Below, piece after piece: positions 7,024-16,686 of a stretch of 42,924 nt of DNA. The notes below the pieces were generated by a model that was not told the origin of the DNA, did no database searches, and saw only the letters and a list, made by a program, of their open reading frames with translations. The stretch covers positions 1 through 42,924 of the forward strand of contig CAZVWR010000026.1 of the NCBI GenBank assembly GCA_964630905.1, in the 5' to 3' direction. The stretch comes from JAGOEX01 sp964630905 (GTDB taxonomy: Bacteria; UBP6; UBA1177). Within the stretch, counting starts at the first letter, position 1; every line of letters starts with the position of its first letter. Position numbers and translations under genes: made by a program.

Positions 7024-8289
7024 ATGAGGAAGTCAGTTATTTTTCTTTTTGTGATTTTTTTATGTTCATCAGCTGTTGTGGCAAAACCCAAAATCGCTGT
7101 CATGGACATTCATGACCGTTCAAACAAAATGTCAAAAGACCTTCTTGAAAATGCGACCGAAATGATCCGTGGAAAGCTTTCTGCAACAGGTCAGTTCATG
7201 GTAATTGACAGGTCGAGCCAGCAGGAAAAAATGAAACAGATGATCGGCAAGGAAAAAAAGGAAAGTTACAATCAGAACTACGACAAAGAGTCTCAAATCC
7301 CTCTCGGCAGAGCACTCGCCGCAGATTCGATATTAAGAAGCACTATCTCCTGTCTTGGAAATGACTGCATGCTTTCTGCTGAAATAGTTGATATTGCAAG
7401 AGAAGTTTCAACAAAAGGGGGAACTTCAAAGTTCATTTTCGACAAATCAGACCTTTCATCTCTGATCGCCGCTATTGAAGATGTCGTTGAACAGATGGCT
7501 GACATGAGCAAAGGCGAACTTTCATCAAAACCGTTTCCTCAGGATCCGGGCAATGATGTTTTTGTAGATCCCAACGCATCATTCAAGATAATTTTTGATG
7601 CCAGCGACCAGGCGGAAGTTTATGTAGACGGAGCACGAGTCTGCAAATCGACACCCTGCCAGCAGTATGTAGGCGGCGGAATGCATCAGGTCAAGATGGT
7701 AAGCAGAAAAATGGCCCCGCAGGAAGAATCCATAAAATTCTACCGCGATGAAAGAATAATTTTTAATTTTGCTCCTGCCGGCGCCGGCGTAACCATCACA
7801 CCCGTTACAGTAAAAGGGAAAACCATTACCGATGTTTCCGTCTACAGCGGAAGAAATGTTATAGGGACTCTTCCCGGAACACTTTTCCTTACTCCTGAAA
7901 GCAACAAGATCGTTCTGAAAAGAGCCGGTTTCCAGGACCACAAAATGAAAGTGAATGTAACAGGAAATTTTGATCTCAATTTGAGTCCGATCATGGAATT
8001 TGAAAAATACAGACCGTACAAAGGCGGAGCTATCGCAGGTTTTGTTGTCGGCGGGATACTTTTCGTTGCCGGCGGAATCGGATATCTGGTTGCGGAGACG
8101 ATGGATGCTTTAGGCGAAGATGCAGATACAGCTTTTATTGCAAGCTATTCGCTGCTGGGAATCGGAGTGGGCGGAATAGTACTCGGAGCTGTTCTAATCT
8201 CAATAAAGCGGCCTGTTCCCGGTGCTGAAGGCTTTGCTCTGGATGTTTCCGGAAACGGTGCAAAGGTATCATACACATATAAGTTCTAA
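7024..8289 (+). CDS. Secreted TolB/CsgG-like N-domain plus PEGA-domain membrane protein
   Basis: 421 aa. Signal peptide (residues 1-20, ending SSAVVA), then a 'KIAVMDIHDRS' alpha/beta domain (about 22-160) of the TolB-N/CsgG/FlgT-like type, with 'FMVIDRS' and 'ADSILRSTIS' strands. A PEGA-like beta domain (about 187-240, 'AEVYVDGARVCKSTPCQQYVGGG') and a second PEGA-like unit (about 258-310) follow. Two C-terminal hydrophobic segments (about 333-357 and 373-393) and a short tail ending YTYKF complete it. The domain order suggests a periplasmic sensor or envelope-associated protein anchored at its C-terminus. A related KIAV domain opens the gene at 10588. Substrate unknown. Confidence 0.65.
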   Translation: MRKSVIFLFVIFLCSSAVVAKPKIAVMDIHDRSNKMSKDLLENATEMIRGKLSATGQFMVIDRSSQQEKMKQMIGKEKKESYNQNYDKESQIPLGRALAADSILRSTISCLGNDCMLSAEIVDIAREVSTKGGTSKFIFDKSDLSSLIAAIEDVVEQMADMSKGELSSKPFPQDPGNDVFVDPNASFKIIFDASDQAEVYVDGARVCKSTPCQQYVGGGMHQVKMVSRKMAPQEESIKFYRDERIIFNFAPAGAGVTITPVTVKGKTITDVSVYSGRNVIGTLPGTLFLTPESNKIVLKRAGFQDHKMKVNVTGNFDLNLSPIMEFEKYRPYKGGAIAGFVVGGILFVAGGIGYLVAETMDALGEDADTAFIASYSLLGIGVGGIVLGAVLISIKRPVPGAEGFALDVSGNGAKVSYTYKF

Positions 8290-8359
8290 TCCCCTATCCC
8301 TTGAAATAATCAAAACTGTCACTATTAAGTTATCCGGTAATTTTCAGGGAGGTTTTTTT

Positions 8360-10444
8360 ATGAACAGCTATCAGAATAACAACGAAAACGGGAATCCGGA
8401 TCCGTTAAAAAAATACGGGAGGAATCTTGTTGAACTTGCAAAAAGCGGGAAACTCGACCCTGTTATTGGAAGAGACAGCGAAATAAGAAGAATTGTGAGG
8501 ATCCTTTCCAGAAGAACAAAGAACAATCCTGTGATAATCGGCTCCCCCGGTGTAGGAAAAACAGCAATAGTTGAAGGTCTGGCAAGAAGGATATTGCGTG
8601 GAGATGTTCCGATAAGTCTTCAGAATAAGGAGATATTTGAGCTTGACATGGGTTCTTTGATATCAGGTGCCAAATTTCGCGGAGAATTTGAAGAACGGCT
8701 CAAGGAAGTGCTCAAAGCCGTAAAAGATTCAGACGGGAAGATAATACTTTTTATAGACGAACTTCACAACATCGTCGGAGCCGGAAGAGCTGAAGGAAGC
8801 ATGGATGCGGCTAACATGCTTAAGCCGATGCTTGCAAGAGGTGAACTTCACTGCATCGGAGCAACAACGCTTGATGAATATCGAAAATATATTGAAAAGG
8901 ACGCCGCCCTTGAACGGAGGTTTCAGCCACTCATTGTCCAGCCGCCTGATGAAGAAGAGACCATCTCAATTCTAAGAGGTCTCAGAGAAAGATTTGAGAT
9001 CCATCACGGAATAACAATTTCTGAAGGAGCAATGGTTGCCGCAGTAAAACTTTCAACAAGATACATTTCTGACAGATTTCAGCCCGACAAATCAATTGAT
9101 CTGATTGATGAAGCATGCTCAATGCTCAGAACCGAAATTGACAGTATGCCTGCTGAACTTGATGATCTTAAAAGAAAAAAGATGCAGCTTGAAATTGAGA
9201 TGGAGGGCTGTAAAAGGGAACAGAGCGGATCCACTAATGAACAGGTTGCTGCAATTGATAAAAAACTTCGGGAGACAAGTAAAGTATATGAAGAAAAGTT
9301 CAAAATTTGGGAAAATGAGAAAAAAGCAGTAGAAACTGTGAAAAAACTGAAAAAAGAGATCGAAGAGACAAAAATCGAAATAGAAATGGCTGAACGGGAA
9401 TATAATCTGAGCAAAGTAAGTGAACTCAAATACGGCACTTTATCCGACCTTCAGAGCAAACTCAAGGCGGCGCAGGAAAAGACATCCTCGGAGAATGTTA
9501 TGGTCACGGAAATGCTTACCGAAAAACAGATCGCTGAAGTTGTCAGCAAATGGACCGGAATTCCCGTTGCCAACATGACTCAAAGCGAAAAGGACCGCAT
9601 CCTTTCTCTGCCGGAAAAATTAAAAGAGTGTATTATCGGACAGGATGAGGCAATAGAAAGTATAACACGCTCAATATTAAGATCAAAAGCGGGACTTACA
9701 AACCCGAACAGACCGCTTGGATCTTTTATTTTTCTTGGCCCTACCGGCGTAGGAAAGACTGAGCTTGCTAAAAGAACCGCCGAACAGCTTTTTGACACCT
9801 CTGAGAACATGATCCGGATCGACATGAGCGAATATATGGAAAAACACAGTGTTTCCAGACTGATAGGAGCTCCTCCCGGATATGTCGGTTATGACGAAGG
9901 AGGTCAACTTACCGAAGCTGTAAGGAGAAAACCGTATTCAATAATTCTCCTTGATGAAATTGAAAAGGCTCACGACGATGTGTTCAACATTCTCCTCCAG
10001 ATACTTGAAGACGGCAGACTTACCGACAATCAGGGGAGAACAGTTTCATTTAAAAACACACTGATAATCATGACATCAAACATTCAGAAAGATCTTGTCA
10101 AATCAAAGTTTAAACCTGAATTCTTAAACAGGATAGACGACATCATTGAATTCAAAGGGCTTGGACATGATGAGCTCAAAAAGATCACTCAACTCCTGAT
10201 AGCAGATATTAATAAAGTGCTTGCAGATCGTGATATTTCCTTTGAACTGGACAATTCCGCAATGGAAAAAGTTATAAAAGAATCCTTTGACACCGAATAC
10301 GGAGCAAGGCCGGTGAGAAGATATCTGGAAAAGAAAATCGAAACACTGCTTGCTGTTTCCATCCTGAACGGAACTGTTACGGCTCCTTCTAAAGCTGTCG
10401 TAACTGTTGAACAAGGACAATTTAAACTTAAAACCCTTAAATAA
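8360..10444 (+). CDS. clpB: ClpB-type AAA+ disaggregase lacking the N-terminal domain
   Basis: The start is ATG 8360 (GGGAGG site 8 bp upstream), giving 694 aa; an earlier in-frame start lies inside the preceding gene. NBD1 has Walker A GSPGVGKT (61-68) and Walker B IILFIDELHN (about 128-137). A coiled-coil M-domain follows, containing the ClpB-typical 'SELKYGTLSDLQSKL'. NBD2 has GPTGVGKT (460-467), IILLDEIEKAH (about 528) and APPGYVGYDEGGQLTEAVR. ClpB extracts polypeptides from aggregates with DnaK. The usual ~150-residue Clp N-domain is missing, as in short ClpB isoforms. Between TSNIQKDL and KFKPEFLNRID about 25 residues present in E. coli ClpB are absent. The M-domain argues against ClpC, ClpA or ClpV. 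Confidence 0.9.
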   Translation: MNSYQNNNENGNPDPLKKYGRNLVELAKSGKLDPVIGRDSEIRRIVRILSRRTKNNPVIIGSPGVGKTAIVEGLARRILRGDVPISLQNKEIFELDMGSLISGAKFRGEFEERLKEVLKAVKDSDGKIILFIDELHNIVGAGRAEGSMDAANMLKPMLARGELHCIGATTLDEYRKYIEKDAALERRFQPLIVQPPDEEETISILRGLRERFEIHHGITISEGAMVAAVKLSTRYISDRFQPDKSIDLIDEACSMLRTEIDSMPAELDDLKRKKMQLEIEMEGCKREQSGSTNEQVAAIDKKLRETSKVYEEKFKIWENEKKAVETVKKLKKEIEETKIEIEMAEREYNLSKVSELKYGTLSDLQSKLKAAQEKTSSENVMVTEMLTEKQIAEVVSKWTGIPVANMTQSEKDRILSLPEKLKECIIGQDEAIESITRSILRSKAGLTNPNRPLGSFIFLGPTGVGKTELAKRTAEQLFDTSENMIRIDMSEYMEKHSVSRLIGAPPGYVGYDEGGQLTEAVRRKPYSIILLDEIEKAHDDVFNILLQILEDGRLTDNQGRTVSFKNTLIIMTSNIQKDLVKSKFKPEFLNRIDDIIEFKGLGHDELKKITQLLIADINKVLADRDISFELDNSAMEKVIKESFDTEYGARPVRRYLEKKIETLLAVSILNGTVTAPSKAVVTVEQGQFKLKTLK

Positions 10445-10472
10445 TCTAGTATTCTAAAATCCAATAAAAATT

Positions 10473-10501
10473 TTGACAAAAAAGGTCCTTTTTATTACTC
10501 T
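10473..10501 (+). promoter_or_regulatory. Possible sigma70 promoter for the coiled-coil gene
   Basis: Consensus -35 TTGACA at 10473-10478, 17-bp spacer, weak -10 TACTCT at 10496-10501. It lies in the gap between clpB and the ATG at 10588, leaving an ~80-nt leader. Confidence 0.4.
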
Positions 10502-10587
10502 GTCGTGAATTTGTGGTTTCATGAAAGTAATTGTAATGGTTTTTTCATCGGTCATTTTAATATGTTTGCTATAAGAAGGGTGTGAAA

Positions 10588-13500
10588 ATGTTAAGAAAAT
10601 TCTTTGTTTTAGGTTTTGTGATCCTCTCGATTTCGTTTGTTTCCGCTCAGTCAAAGATCGCTGTTCTTCCTGCAACAGGAAAAGGAAAATCCGCCCAGAT
10701 GGCAAAAAGTCTCGCAAAAGAGATCAAAACCATCTACAAAACGGTAAAAGATGTGAACCTCATCGATGCAGAAAGAGTTCTTTCCGCAACGGAAAGAAGT
10801 GATTTTGATGCATGTTCCACAAAGCAGAAATGTGTTGCGGAAAGATCAAAAGGGATCAGCAAAGTTGATATGATCCTTTTCCCTGTCGTAAGGAACAAAG
10901 AAGGCACTTTCAATGTAACACTCTATATTTTTTCAACAAAATCAGGAAAAAGAGTCGCAAAACCTGTGGTTAAGGGTGAAGAGGATATTGACGCAGAAGA
11001 CCTTGCCGCGGACATTGCCGCCGCATTGATAGAAGCCTCTTCGAACCTTTCTGTCGAAACAGATGAAACCGACAGTGAAGAAGATGAAGAAGACTCTGGT
11101 TCCTCTTCTTCAGCAAGAACTGAAAAGAAAGAGGAGGTTGTTGAAAAAGTTTCCCCCAGAGAACAGAAAAACCGTATCCGTGCAGGATTCAAGACCTATA
11201 AGAGCGGAGACGCAAAAGGTGCGGCAAAACTTTTCAGAGAAGGGGGAGATGAAACTCTTGCAGGAATGGCTGAAGATATCGACAACGCCGTACAGAATGC
11301 AAGAAAACTTATTAAAGACAAAGATTTCGGAGAAGCTGTAAAGATATTGAACAGTGTTGAAGGCAGAGATTTCGAACTGCGTGAAAAAGGTTACAAGGAA
11401 CTTCAGTTCATAAAGGAAACCAACAAAAAACACAAATATAATGAGCCGAGTGATTCAGATTACACAAAAGTCAGAAACATTTTCAGGGACATAAAAAAAG
11501 ATATTAAGGCTGTTGCAGACTGGAAAAATGCTGAAATAGCCAAGCTTGATGATTCGATGCGAGGAGAGCTGAAGGAAAAAGAAAAAATAACAAGAGATTT
11601 TGAGAGATTTGAAAAGGAGCAGCGTGAAAAAGAAAAGACTATGGAATCAGATCATCTAAGAAAAATTGAAAAGATGAAATCAGATCTTGAGAATCTCGAT
11701 TCTAAATACCGTGACAAGATATCAGACATTGAACGGGAGATCTCTTCCCTTAACAAAAAACTGGAAGACGGCCGCTCATCAGAGGAAGTGTACAAAACAG
11801 ACATTGAAAACGAATTGAAGGAGCTCGATAAAAAATACAAAAAACTTTCTCTGGAACAGAAAAAACAGTTGGTAATGACTCAGAAGCAGGCAAAAGCCGA
11901 CATTGAAAAAGCTGAAAAAGATAATGAGGCAAAACTCAAGGATATAGAAAAAGCCAATGCTGACCTTGACAAAAAGATTCAGGAACTCTCAAAAGAGATA
12001 GAAAAGCTCAATAATGATTTTGACAAGAACGAACAGAGAGAAAATCAGCAGTTTGAAAAAGGGCTCGCCGCTCTTGAAGCAACCGACAGAAAAGACCGTG
12101 AAGACCTTGAGAAAAAAAGTACTGCTGAAATAGAAACAATGAACAAAGAGCTTGAGGAATATGACAAGAAGATACAGGCATCTTCAGAAAAGATAGACAA
12201 ACTTGACCGTGAGATCAGTGATTATGTAGATAAACAGGATCAGAGACTTCAGAAGGTTCAGGAAAATACCGATAAAAAACGGGAAGAGCTGGAAAAGAAA
12301 TTTGATACTGAAAGACAGGCCGCTGAAGGAAAAGCTGAACAGGAATATCAGAAAGGTCAGTCCGCACTCGCAAAAAAGATAGAGGTGCTTGAATCCAACA
12401 TTCTCAAAATAGAAGACAAAGTTGATGCCTATGAAAAGGATCCCCAGTGGAAACGGGAAAAACAAAATCTTAAATCTGCCACAGATGAGCTGGTGAAGTA
12501 CGAAGAAGCACACGATGCATTCATAAATAAGCAGATCGCACCTGTTGTAAATGCACATAAAGATAATGTTGCTAAACTGGATGCTTCTTTCAAAACTCTA
12601 GAAGGGACCATTAAAAAAGAGATCGCCGCATATAAAACTAAAAAGAGTGCTGAAAGAAGTGCCCTTGACAAAGAGGTAAAAGCTCTTGAAAAAGGAAAAC
12701 CGGCTTTCGAAAAACAGCTCCAGGCAAAGATCAAGGCCGCTACAGCAAACAGAGAAAAGGCGATGAAAGAGATCGATAACAGGAGTGCTGCAAGAGACAA
12801 AGAACGCGAATCGAAATCAAAAGGAAGAAAAGCGGAATTTGATAAAACTATAAATGCTAAGAGAGGACAGCTTGCGGCTCTTGAAAAACAGATCTCGGCA
12901 AATGCGGCAAATGCAGATAAGCAGAGAGCAGCACTTTCAGATCAACTTGAAAAATCAAGGATCGCAAACGAAAAGAAACTGAGCGATATTGAGATCGCAA
13001 ATGAAAAGAAAAGAGAAACCAACGAAGCGGCTCAGGAAAAGGAACGACTTGCAATATATCAGAAATATGAACAGAAAATGGCAGCTGACAAAAAAGCTGT
13101 TTCTGCTCAGATAACCTCTCTTGAAAACAATATGAAAAATCTCATCGCTCAGAGAAGTAAGGAGGAAAACACATTAAGGGCAAACATTCAGAATGCTGAA
13201 AAACAGACCGATACCATGCAGAGCGGCTGGGCAAATGAGGCGAAAAAGAGACTCGCATCATACGACACAAACCTGAAAAATGCTGAAAAGAGAGAAGTTG
13301 CCGCAAAAGCTAAATACGAAGCTGCACTGAAAAACATTGAAAATCAATACAAATCTAAAGTTGACACCATCATTCAGACTGCATCAAAGAAAGCATCCTC
13401 AGGTGGATCAGGAGCGGAATTTACTGTTGAAAGAGACAGAAACTTCGAATTCAGCAGTTTCACAAAATCGATCAATTCAACCAAGGCAGACGCCCTTTCC

Positions 13501-13782
13501 GCAAGAGGAATGGAAAAATTGCGGTCCGATGATATTGCAGGAGCAAGAAAGGATTTTTTTGAAGCTTTGTATGCAGATGCCGAAAGCAGATCTGCTCTTG
13601 ACGGATTGAAAGAAATAGAGAAAACGGCAGCTGCAATGTATGATAAGGCATACAAAATGGTAACTGAAGATCCGGACATGGCTAAAAAGATTCTTATTGA
13701 TCTTAGAAAGAATCTCAGTCCGAAAAGTGAATACTATCTCAAGACACTTGCACTTCTTGAAGAATTGAAAGCCGGCGAATAA
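10588..13782 (+). CDS. Large secreted coiled-coil protein with KIAV domain and TPR-like C-terminus
   Basis: 1064 aa from ATG 10588 (AAGGG site 7 bp upstream); a GTG two codons earlier is possible. Signal peptide MLRKFFVLGFVILSISFVSA. A TolB/CsgG-like domain (about 22-155, 'KIAVLPATGKGKSAQ', with a disulfide-like 'DACSTKQKC') resembles the one at 7024. An acidic/Ser linker (about 158-180) and a TPR-like helical section (about 190-290) follow. Some 620 residues (about 310-930) of Lys/Glu-rich heptad coiled coil, rich in ELEKK/KIEKL patterns, come next. A C-terminal TPR-like part (about 965-1064, 'DALSARGMEKLRSDDIAGARKDFFEAL') ends it. Probably a periplasmic rod or scaffold spanning a long distance. 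Function not recognised. Confidence 0.7.
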   Translation: MLRKFFVLGFVILSISFVSAQSKIAVLPATGKGKSAQMAKSLAKEIKTIYKTVKDVNLIDAERVLSATERSDFDACSTKQKCVAERSKGISKVDMILFPVVRNKEGTFNVTLYIFSTKSGKRVAKPVVKGEEDIDAEDLAADIAAALIEASSNLSVETDETDSEEDEEDSGSSSSARTEKKEEVVEKVSPREQKNRIRAGFKTYKSGDAKGAAKLFREGGDETLAGMAEDIDNAVQNARKLIKDKDFGEAVKILNSVEGRDFELREKGYKELQFIKETNKKHKYNEPSDSDYTKVRNIFRDIKKDIKAVADWKNAEIAKLDDSMRGELKEKEKITRDFERFEKEQREKEKTMESDHLRKIEKMKSDLENLDSKYRDKISDIEREISSLNKKLEDGRSSEEVYKTDIENELKELDKKYKKLSLEQKKQLVMTQKQAKADIEKAEKDNEAKLKDIEKANADLDKKIQELSKEIEKLNNDFDKNEQRENQQFEKGLAALEATDRKDREDLEKKSTAEIETMNKELEEYDKKIQASSEKIDKLDREISDYVDKQDQRLQKVQENTDKKREELEKKFDTERQAAEGKAEQEYQKGQSALAKKIEVLESNILKIEDKVDAYEKDPQWKREKQNLKSATDELVKYEEAHDAFINKQIAPVVNAHKDNVAKLDASFKTLEGTIKKEIAAYKTKKSAERSALDKEVKALEKGKPAFEKQLQAKIKAATANREKAMKEIDNRSAARDKERESKSKGRKAEFDKTINAKRGQLAALEKQISANAANADKQRAALSDQLEKSRIANEKKLSDIEIANEKKRETNEAAQEKERLAIYQKYEQKMAADKKAVSAQITSLENNMKNLIAQRSKEENTLRANIQNAEKQTDTMQSGWANEAKKRLASYDTNLKNAEKREVAAKAKYEAALKNIENQYKSKVDTIIQTASKKASSGGSGAEFTVERDRNFEFSSFTKSINSTKADALSARGMEKLRSDDIAGARKDFFEALYADAESRSALDGLKEIEKTAAAMYDKAYKMVTEDPDMAKKILIDLRKNLSPKSEYYLKTLALLEELKAGE

Positions 13783-13823
13783 AACATCATAATACTGCTC
13801 CCCTTTTCTTTTGATTCAATAGA

Positions 13824-13832
13824 TGTTATAAT
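13824..13832 (+). promoter_or_regulatory. Extended -10 promoter element for the CAP lipoprotein
   Basis: TGTTATAAT (extended -10: TG-N-TATAAT) about 30 bp upstream of ATG 13863. No good -35 at the proper distance, as expected for extended -10 promoters. An AGAGG ribosome-binding site follows. Confidence 0.5.
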
Positions 13833-13862
13833 AATGAAGTTTTTTTTAACAAGAGGTACAAT

Positions 13863-14966
13863 ATGAAAAAAATTCTCCATTGTATTTTATTTGCGGTTCT
13901 TATGTTTTTATTTTTTGCATGTGACAGCGGAAAAGACAAAATATACGGGGACGACGCTCTTAGCGACTCAAATTCATCTGTCGATGATGAAATTACTGAA
14001 TATATGGAGCGTCCTGACAGCGACACCTATCCGGGCGGGGGCGGAACAAAAACTGATTCTGACAATCCCGCTACAGACGATGTTGAAGAAGCTGACGACA
14101 ACCCTTCAGTTGATGTCAACGATGAAACACCTGATGAAACAGATGAAGGTATTTACTCTACAGACCCTTCTGTCGGGGCATGTGAATCGGGGCAGGTTGC
14201 AAAAAATCAAAAGACTCTGGTTCTTGACCGGCTTAATTATATAAGATCCCTGCACAACCTTCCTCCTGTTGTATATGAAGAGAACGATGATACTGTTACT
14301 GCTGAATGTGCACTTGTAATTGCCGCAAATAAACAGCTCAGCCACACCCCTGATAACAGCTGGAAGTGTTTTTCAGCTGATGCGTATACAGGTTGCAATA
14401 AAAGTAATATTTTCATTCAATGGGGAGGAGATCCGCTCTCTTTTCGAAGCGAATCTGTTGTAGACGCCTTCATGACCGATGAAGATGTAGCATCTCTTGG
14501 TCACAGAAGGTGGTTCATTGATCCATGGCTTGCCCATATTTCTTTCGGAAGGGCTGATGATACTTATAATAAAGTTCTCGGGGCAGCTATAAAAGTAATA
14601 AACGACACAGATCAGAGCATCGCTTCAAGTTCAATTGAATATGTTGCATATCCCTATGAATACTATCCGGCAGAACTTTACAATGATAATGTCATGCTGT
14701 CTTTCACCCTCATTTATGACAGAAACAATAAATGGACCAACAATAAGGTGAGTTTCGCCTCTTCCGCTGTTGCCATTACTGATCCTTCAAACAAAACGAT
14801 CAAGATATCAGGAATGAAATTTGACAATGACGGATACGGTGTTCCCAATAATATAAGATGGTTTGCCGAAGGGATAAAATCAGGTGTGAAATATGATGTG
14901 GTAATAACCAATGTCAAAGTCAACACAACTTTTAAAAATTATTCCTACTGGTTTGAACTTAAATAA
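13863..14966 (+). CDS. CAP/SCP-domain lipoprotein
   Basis: 367 aa. Lipoprotein signal with lipobox FFAC (Cys20), then an acidic Asp/Ser/Glu/Thr linker (about 24-105) of the type that lifts surface lipoproteins from the membrane. A CAP-like domain follows (about 117-250): 'RLNYIRSLHNLPPVVY', 'ADNKQLSH'-like His segment (ANKQLSHTPDNSW), and 'LGHRRWFIDPWLAHISFG', which fits the conserved H-R-x-W core of SCP/PR-1/allergen V5 proteins. The C-terminal ~110 residues are beta-rich and unassigned. Four Cys after the lipobox may form disulfides. CAP proteins are secreted and bind lipids, glycans or act in interactions; the role here is unknown. The next gene begins 4 bp after the stop. Confidence 0.7.
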   Translation: MKKILHCILFAVLMFLFFACDSGKDKIYGDDALSDSNSSVDDEITEYMERPDSDTYPGGGGTKTDSDNPATDDVEEADDNPSVDVNDETPDETDEGIYSTDPSVGACESGQVAKNQKTLVLDRLNYIRSLHNLPPVVYEENDDTVTAECALVIAANKQLSHTPDNSWKCFSADAYTGCNKSNIFIQWGGDPLSFRSESVVDAFMTDEDVASLGHRRWFIDPWLAHISFGRADDTYNKVLGAAIKVINDTDQSIASSSIEYVAYPYEYYPAELYNDNVMLSFTLIYDRNNKWTNNKVSFASSAVAITDPSNKTIKISGMKFDNDGYGVPNNIRWFAEGIKSGVKYDVVITNVKVNTTFKNYSYWFELK

Positions 14967-14970
14967 AAGG

Positions 14971-16674
14971 ATGAAACTCTCTTTTTTCTCAACTCTTTTT
15001 GTTTTAACGGTCATATCAGGATGTTCAGAAAATCTTAAAAAAGATAACAACTTAGAAAACGAGTGGAACGATGAGGACAATTACATAGCTGAATGCGGTA
15101 ACGGGATTACAGATGAATCTGAAATATGTGATCTAAAAACGGAAAAATGTTCAAAAATAGATCCGGAAATTTACAGAGACGGTGTTGCAAAATGTCTGGA
15201 TAACTGCTCAGGCTACGACTTTTCAAGCTGCGTTCCCGTTTATGAATGCGGTAACTCGATTGTCGAACCCGGCGAAGTCTGTGACGGAGATTTTAAACTG
15301 TGCAGTGAAATAGATTCTGACAGATATTCAACAGGTTTTGCATCATGTTTTGAGCACTGCAGCGGCTGGGATTCGTCAAAATGCAAAGATTTTCATATTT
15401 GCGGAAACGATTTTGTCGAAGAATTTGAAACCTGCGAGATAGGACAAAATAAAGAATGTACAAAATTAAACCCCTTGATATTTTCAGATGGCAATGCTGT
15501 CTGCAACGAATATTGTACAGAATGGGATGTAACAAACTGTATTCCTCTGGATTGCAGTAATGCTGAATGTGGTAAAATTGCGGTTGAGATCGACGGAAAA
15601 GATCATGTTTTTAACTGTGGAACATGTTTCGGCGGAGACATCTGTAACACTTTAAATCAATGTGAATTCCCCTGCTCTGATAGCAGATGCGGTGAAGTTA
15701 AAATAACTGACAGCGATGGAAAAGTGCAGACCTTTCAATGCAGAGAATGTTCACAAATGCAGTATTGCGATCTCGACAATCAATGCAAAACAGCGTGTTC
15801 TGATATGGCTTGCGGAACTGATCACGGGATAGACTGCGGAGCATGTCCTGAAGGATACTACTGCGGCCCTTTTCCAAACAGATGCAAACCTAAGCCGAAA
15901 ATTGAATTTACCGACATACCGGGTGGAACTTTCTTCATGGGTTGCAATACTGCTGTTGACACAAACTGTGCCGAAAGCGAAAACCCTGGACACATTGTAG
16001 ATCTTAGTCCTTTCAGCATAAGCACTTATGAGATAACAGTTGAGGAGTATTCATACTGTATAGATGCAGGAATTTGCAGGATCAACCGTCCCGAATATCT
16101 CGATTACAAGAATTACTCTCTTAATTTCAGATGCAATATCGGATCTCCTAGGGGTGTCGCCCATCCTGCAAACTGCATAAGTTACTACGGTGCAGACGAA
16201 TTCTGCAAATTCATCGGTGCCAGACTGCCTACTGAAGCACAGTGGGAAAAAGCGGCAAGAGGCGGTTGTGAATTTTATGAAAACTGCGAAACAGAAACTC
16301 CGATATTTCCATGGGGCAACGAAATGGCAACATGCGATACTGCGGTTATGATGGATGCTCTCAGTGGTATTCCTGGGTGTGAAAATGATGGAACAATGTT
16401 TGTAGGTTCTAAGCCTTCAGGGGTCAGCCCTTATGGCATTTTTGATATGTCAGGGAATGTATGGGAATGGACAAGTGACTGGTTTGATTCAGAATATTAC
16501 ACATATTCTCCGGATAAGGATCCTCAGGGTCCTGAAACAGGGAGGGAAAAGGTATTAAAAGGGGGTTCCTGCAATTTCAGCTCCAACGCAATAAGGCCAA
16601 GTTACAGATACAATGTCTATCCCAATGTCAACTACACATACGGCGGTTTCCGCTGTGTAAAAACTCATAATTAA
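14971..16674 (+). CDS. Cys-rich lipoprotein with C-terminal formylglycine-generating-enzyme-like (SUMF1) domain
   Basis: Start chosen at ATG 14971 because a lipoprotein signal begins there (MKLSFFSTLF...SGCSEN); the upstream in-frame extension overlaps the previous gene and lacks a signal. 567 aa. Three ~45-residue repeats open with 'CGN(G/S/D)...E..E.C' and close with 'C..C(S/T)(G/E)WD...C' (about 30-190). Shorter Cys-rich EGF-like units follow (about 195-305). The FGE-sulfatase domain (about 311-567) has 'IPGGTFFMGC', 'ARLPTEAQWEKAARGG', 'GIFDMSGNVWEWTSDWF', 'LKGGSC' and 'YTYGGFRCVK'. These are hallmark SUMF1-fold motifs; many secreted members lack the oxidase function and bind ligands instead. 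Likely an outer-surface lipoprotein co-transcribed with the CAP lipoprotein. Confidence 0.8.
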   Translation: MKLSFFSTLFVLTVISGCSENLKKDNNLENEWNDEDNYIAECGNGITDESEICDLKTEKCSKIDPEIYRDGVAKCLDNCSGYDFSSCVPVYECGNSIVEPGEVCDGDFKLCSEIDSDRYSTGFASCFEHCSGWDSSKCKDFHICGNDFVEEFETCEIGQNKECTKLNPLIFSDGNAVCNEYCTEWDVTNCIPLDCSNAECGKIAVEIDGKDHVFNCGTCFGGDICNTLNQCEFPCSDSRCGEVKITDSDGKVQTFQCRECSQMQYCDLDNQCKTACSDMACGTDHGIDCGACPEGYYCGPFPNRCKPKPKIEFTDIPGGTFFMGCNTAVDTNCAESENPGHIVDLSPFSISTYEITVEEYSYCIDAGICRINRPEYLDYKNYSLNFRCNIGSPRGVAHPANCISYYGADEFCKFIGARLPTEAQWEKAARGGCEFYENCETETPIFPWGNEMATCDTAVMMDALSGIPGCENDGTMFVGSKPSGVSPYGIFDMSGNVWEWTSDWFDSEYYTYSPDKDPQGPETGREKVLKGGSCNFSSNAIRPSYRYNVYPNVNYTYGGFRCVKTHN

Positions 16675-16686
16675 CTGGAGGAAAAA

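Noticed and set aside
8222..8359. Longer N-terminus for ClpB
   Set aside because: The extension lies inside the preceding gene in another frame, has no Clp N-domain character, and ATG 8360 has a strong Shine-Dalgarno.
8360..10444. ClpV of a type VI secretion system pairing with the Rhs tips
   Set aside because: The M-domain and NBD2 motifs are ClpB-like, and no Tss, Hcp, VgrG or PAAR gene is in the window.
13811..13832. TTGATT plus TATAAT as a standard promoter for the CAP lipoprotein
   Set aside because: The spacer is 10 bp. Only the extended -10 element is retained.
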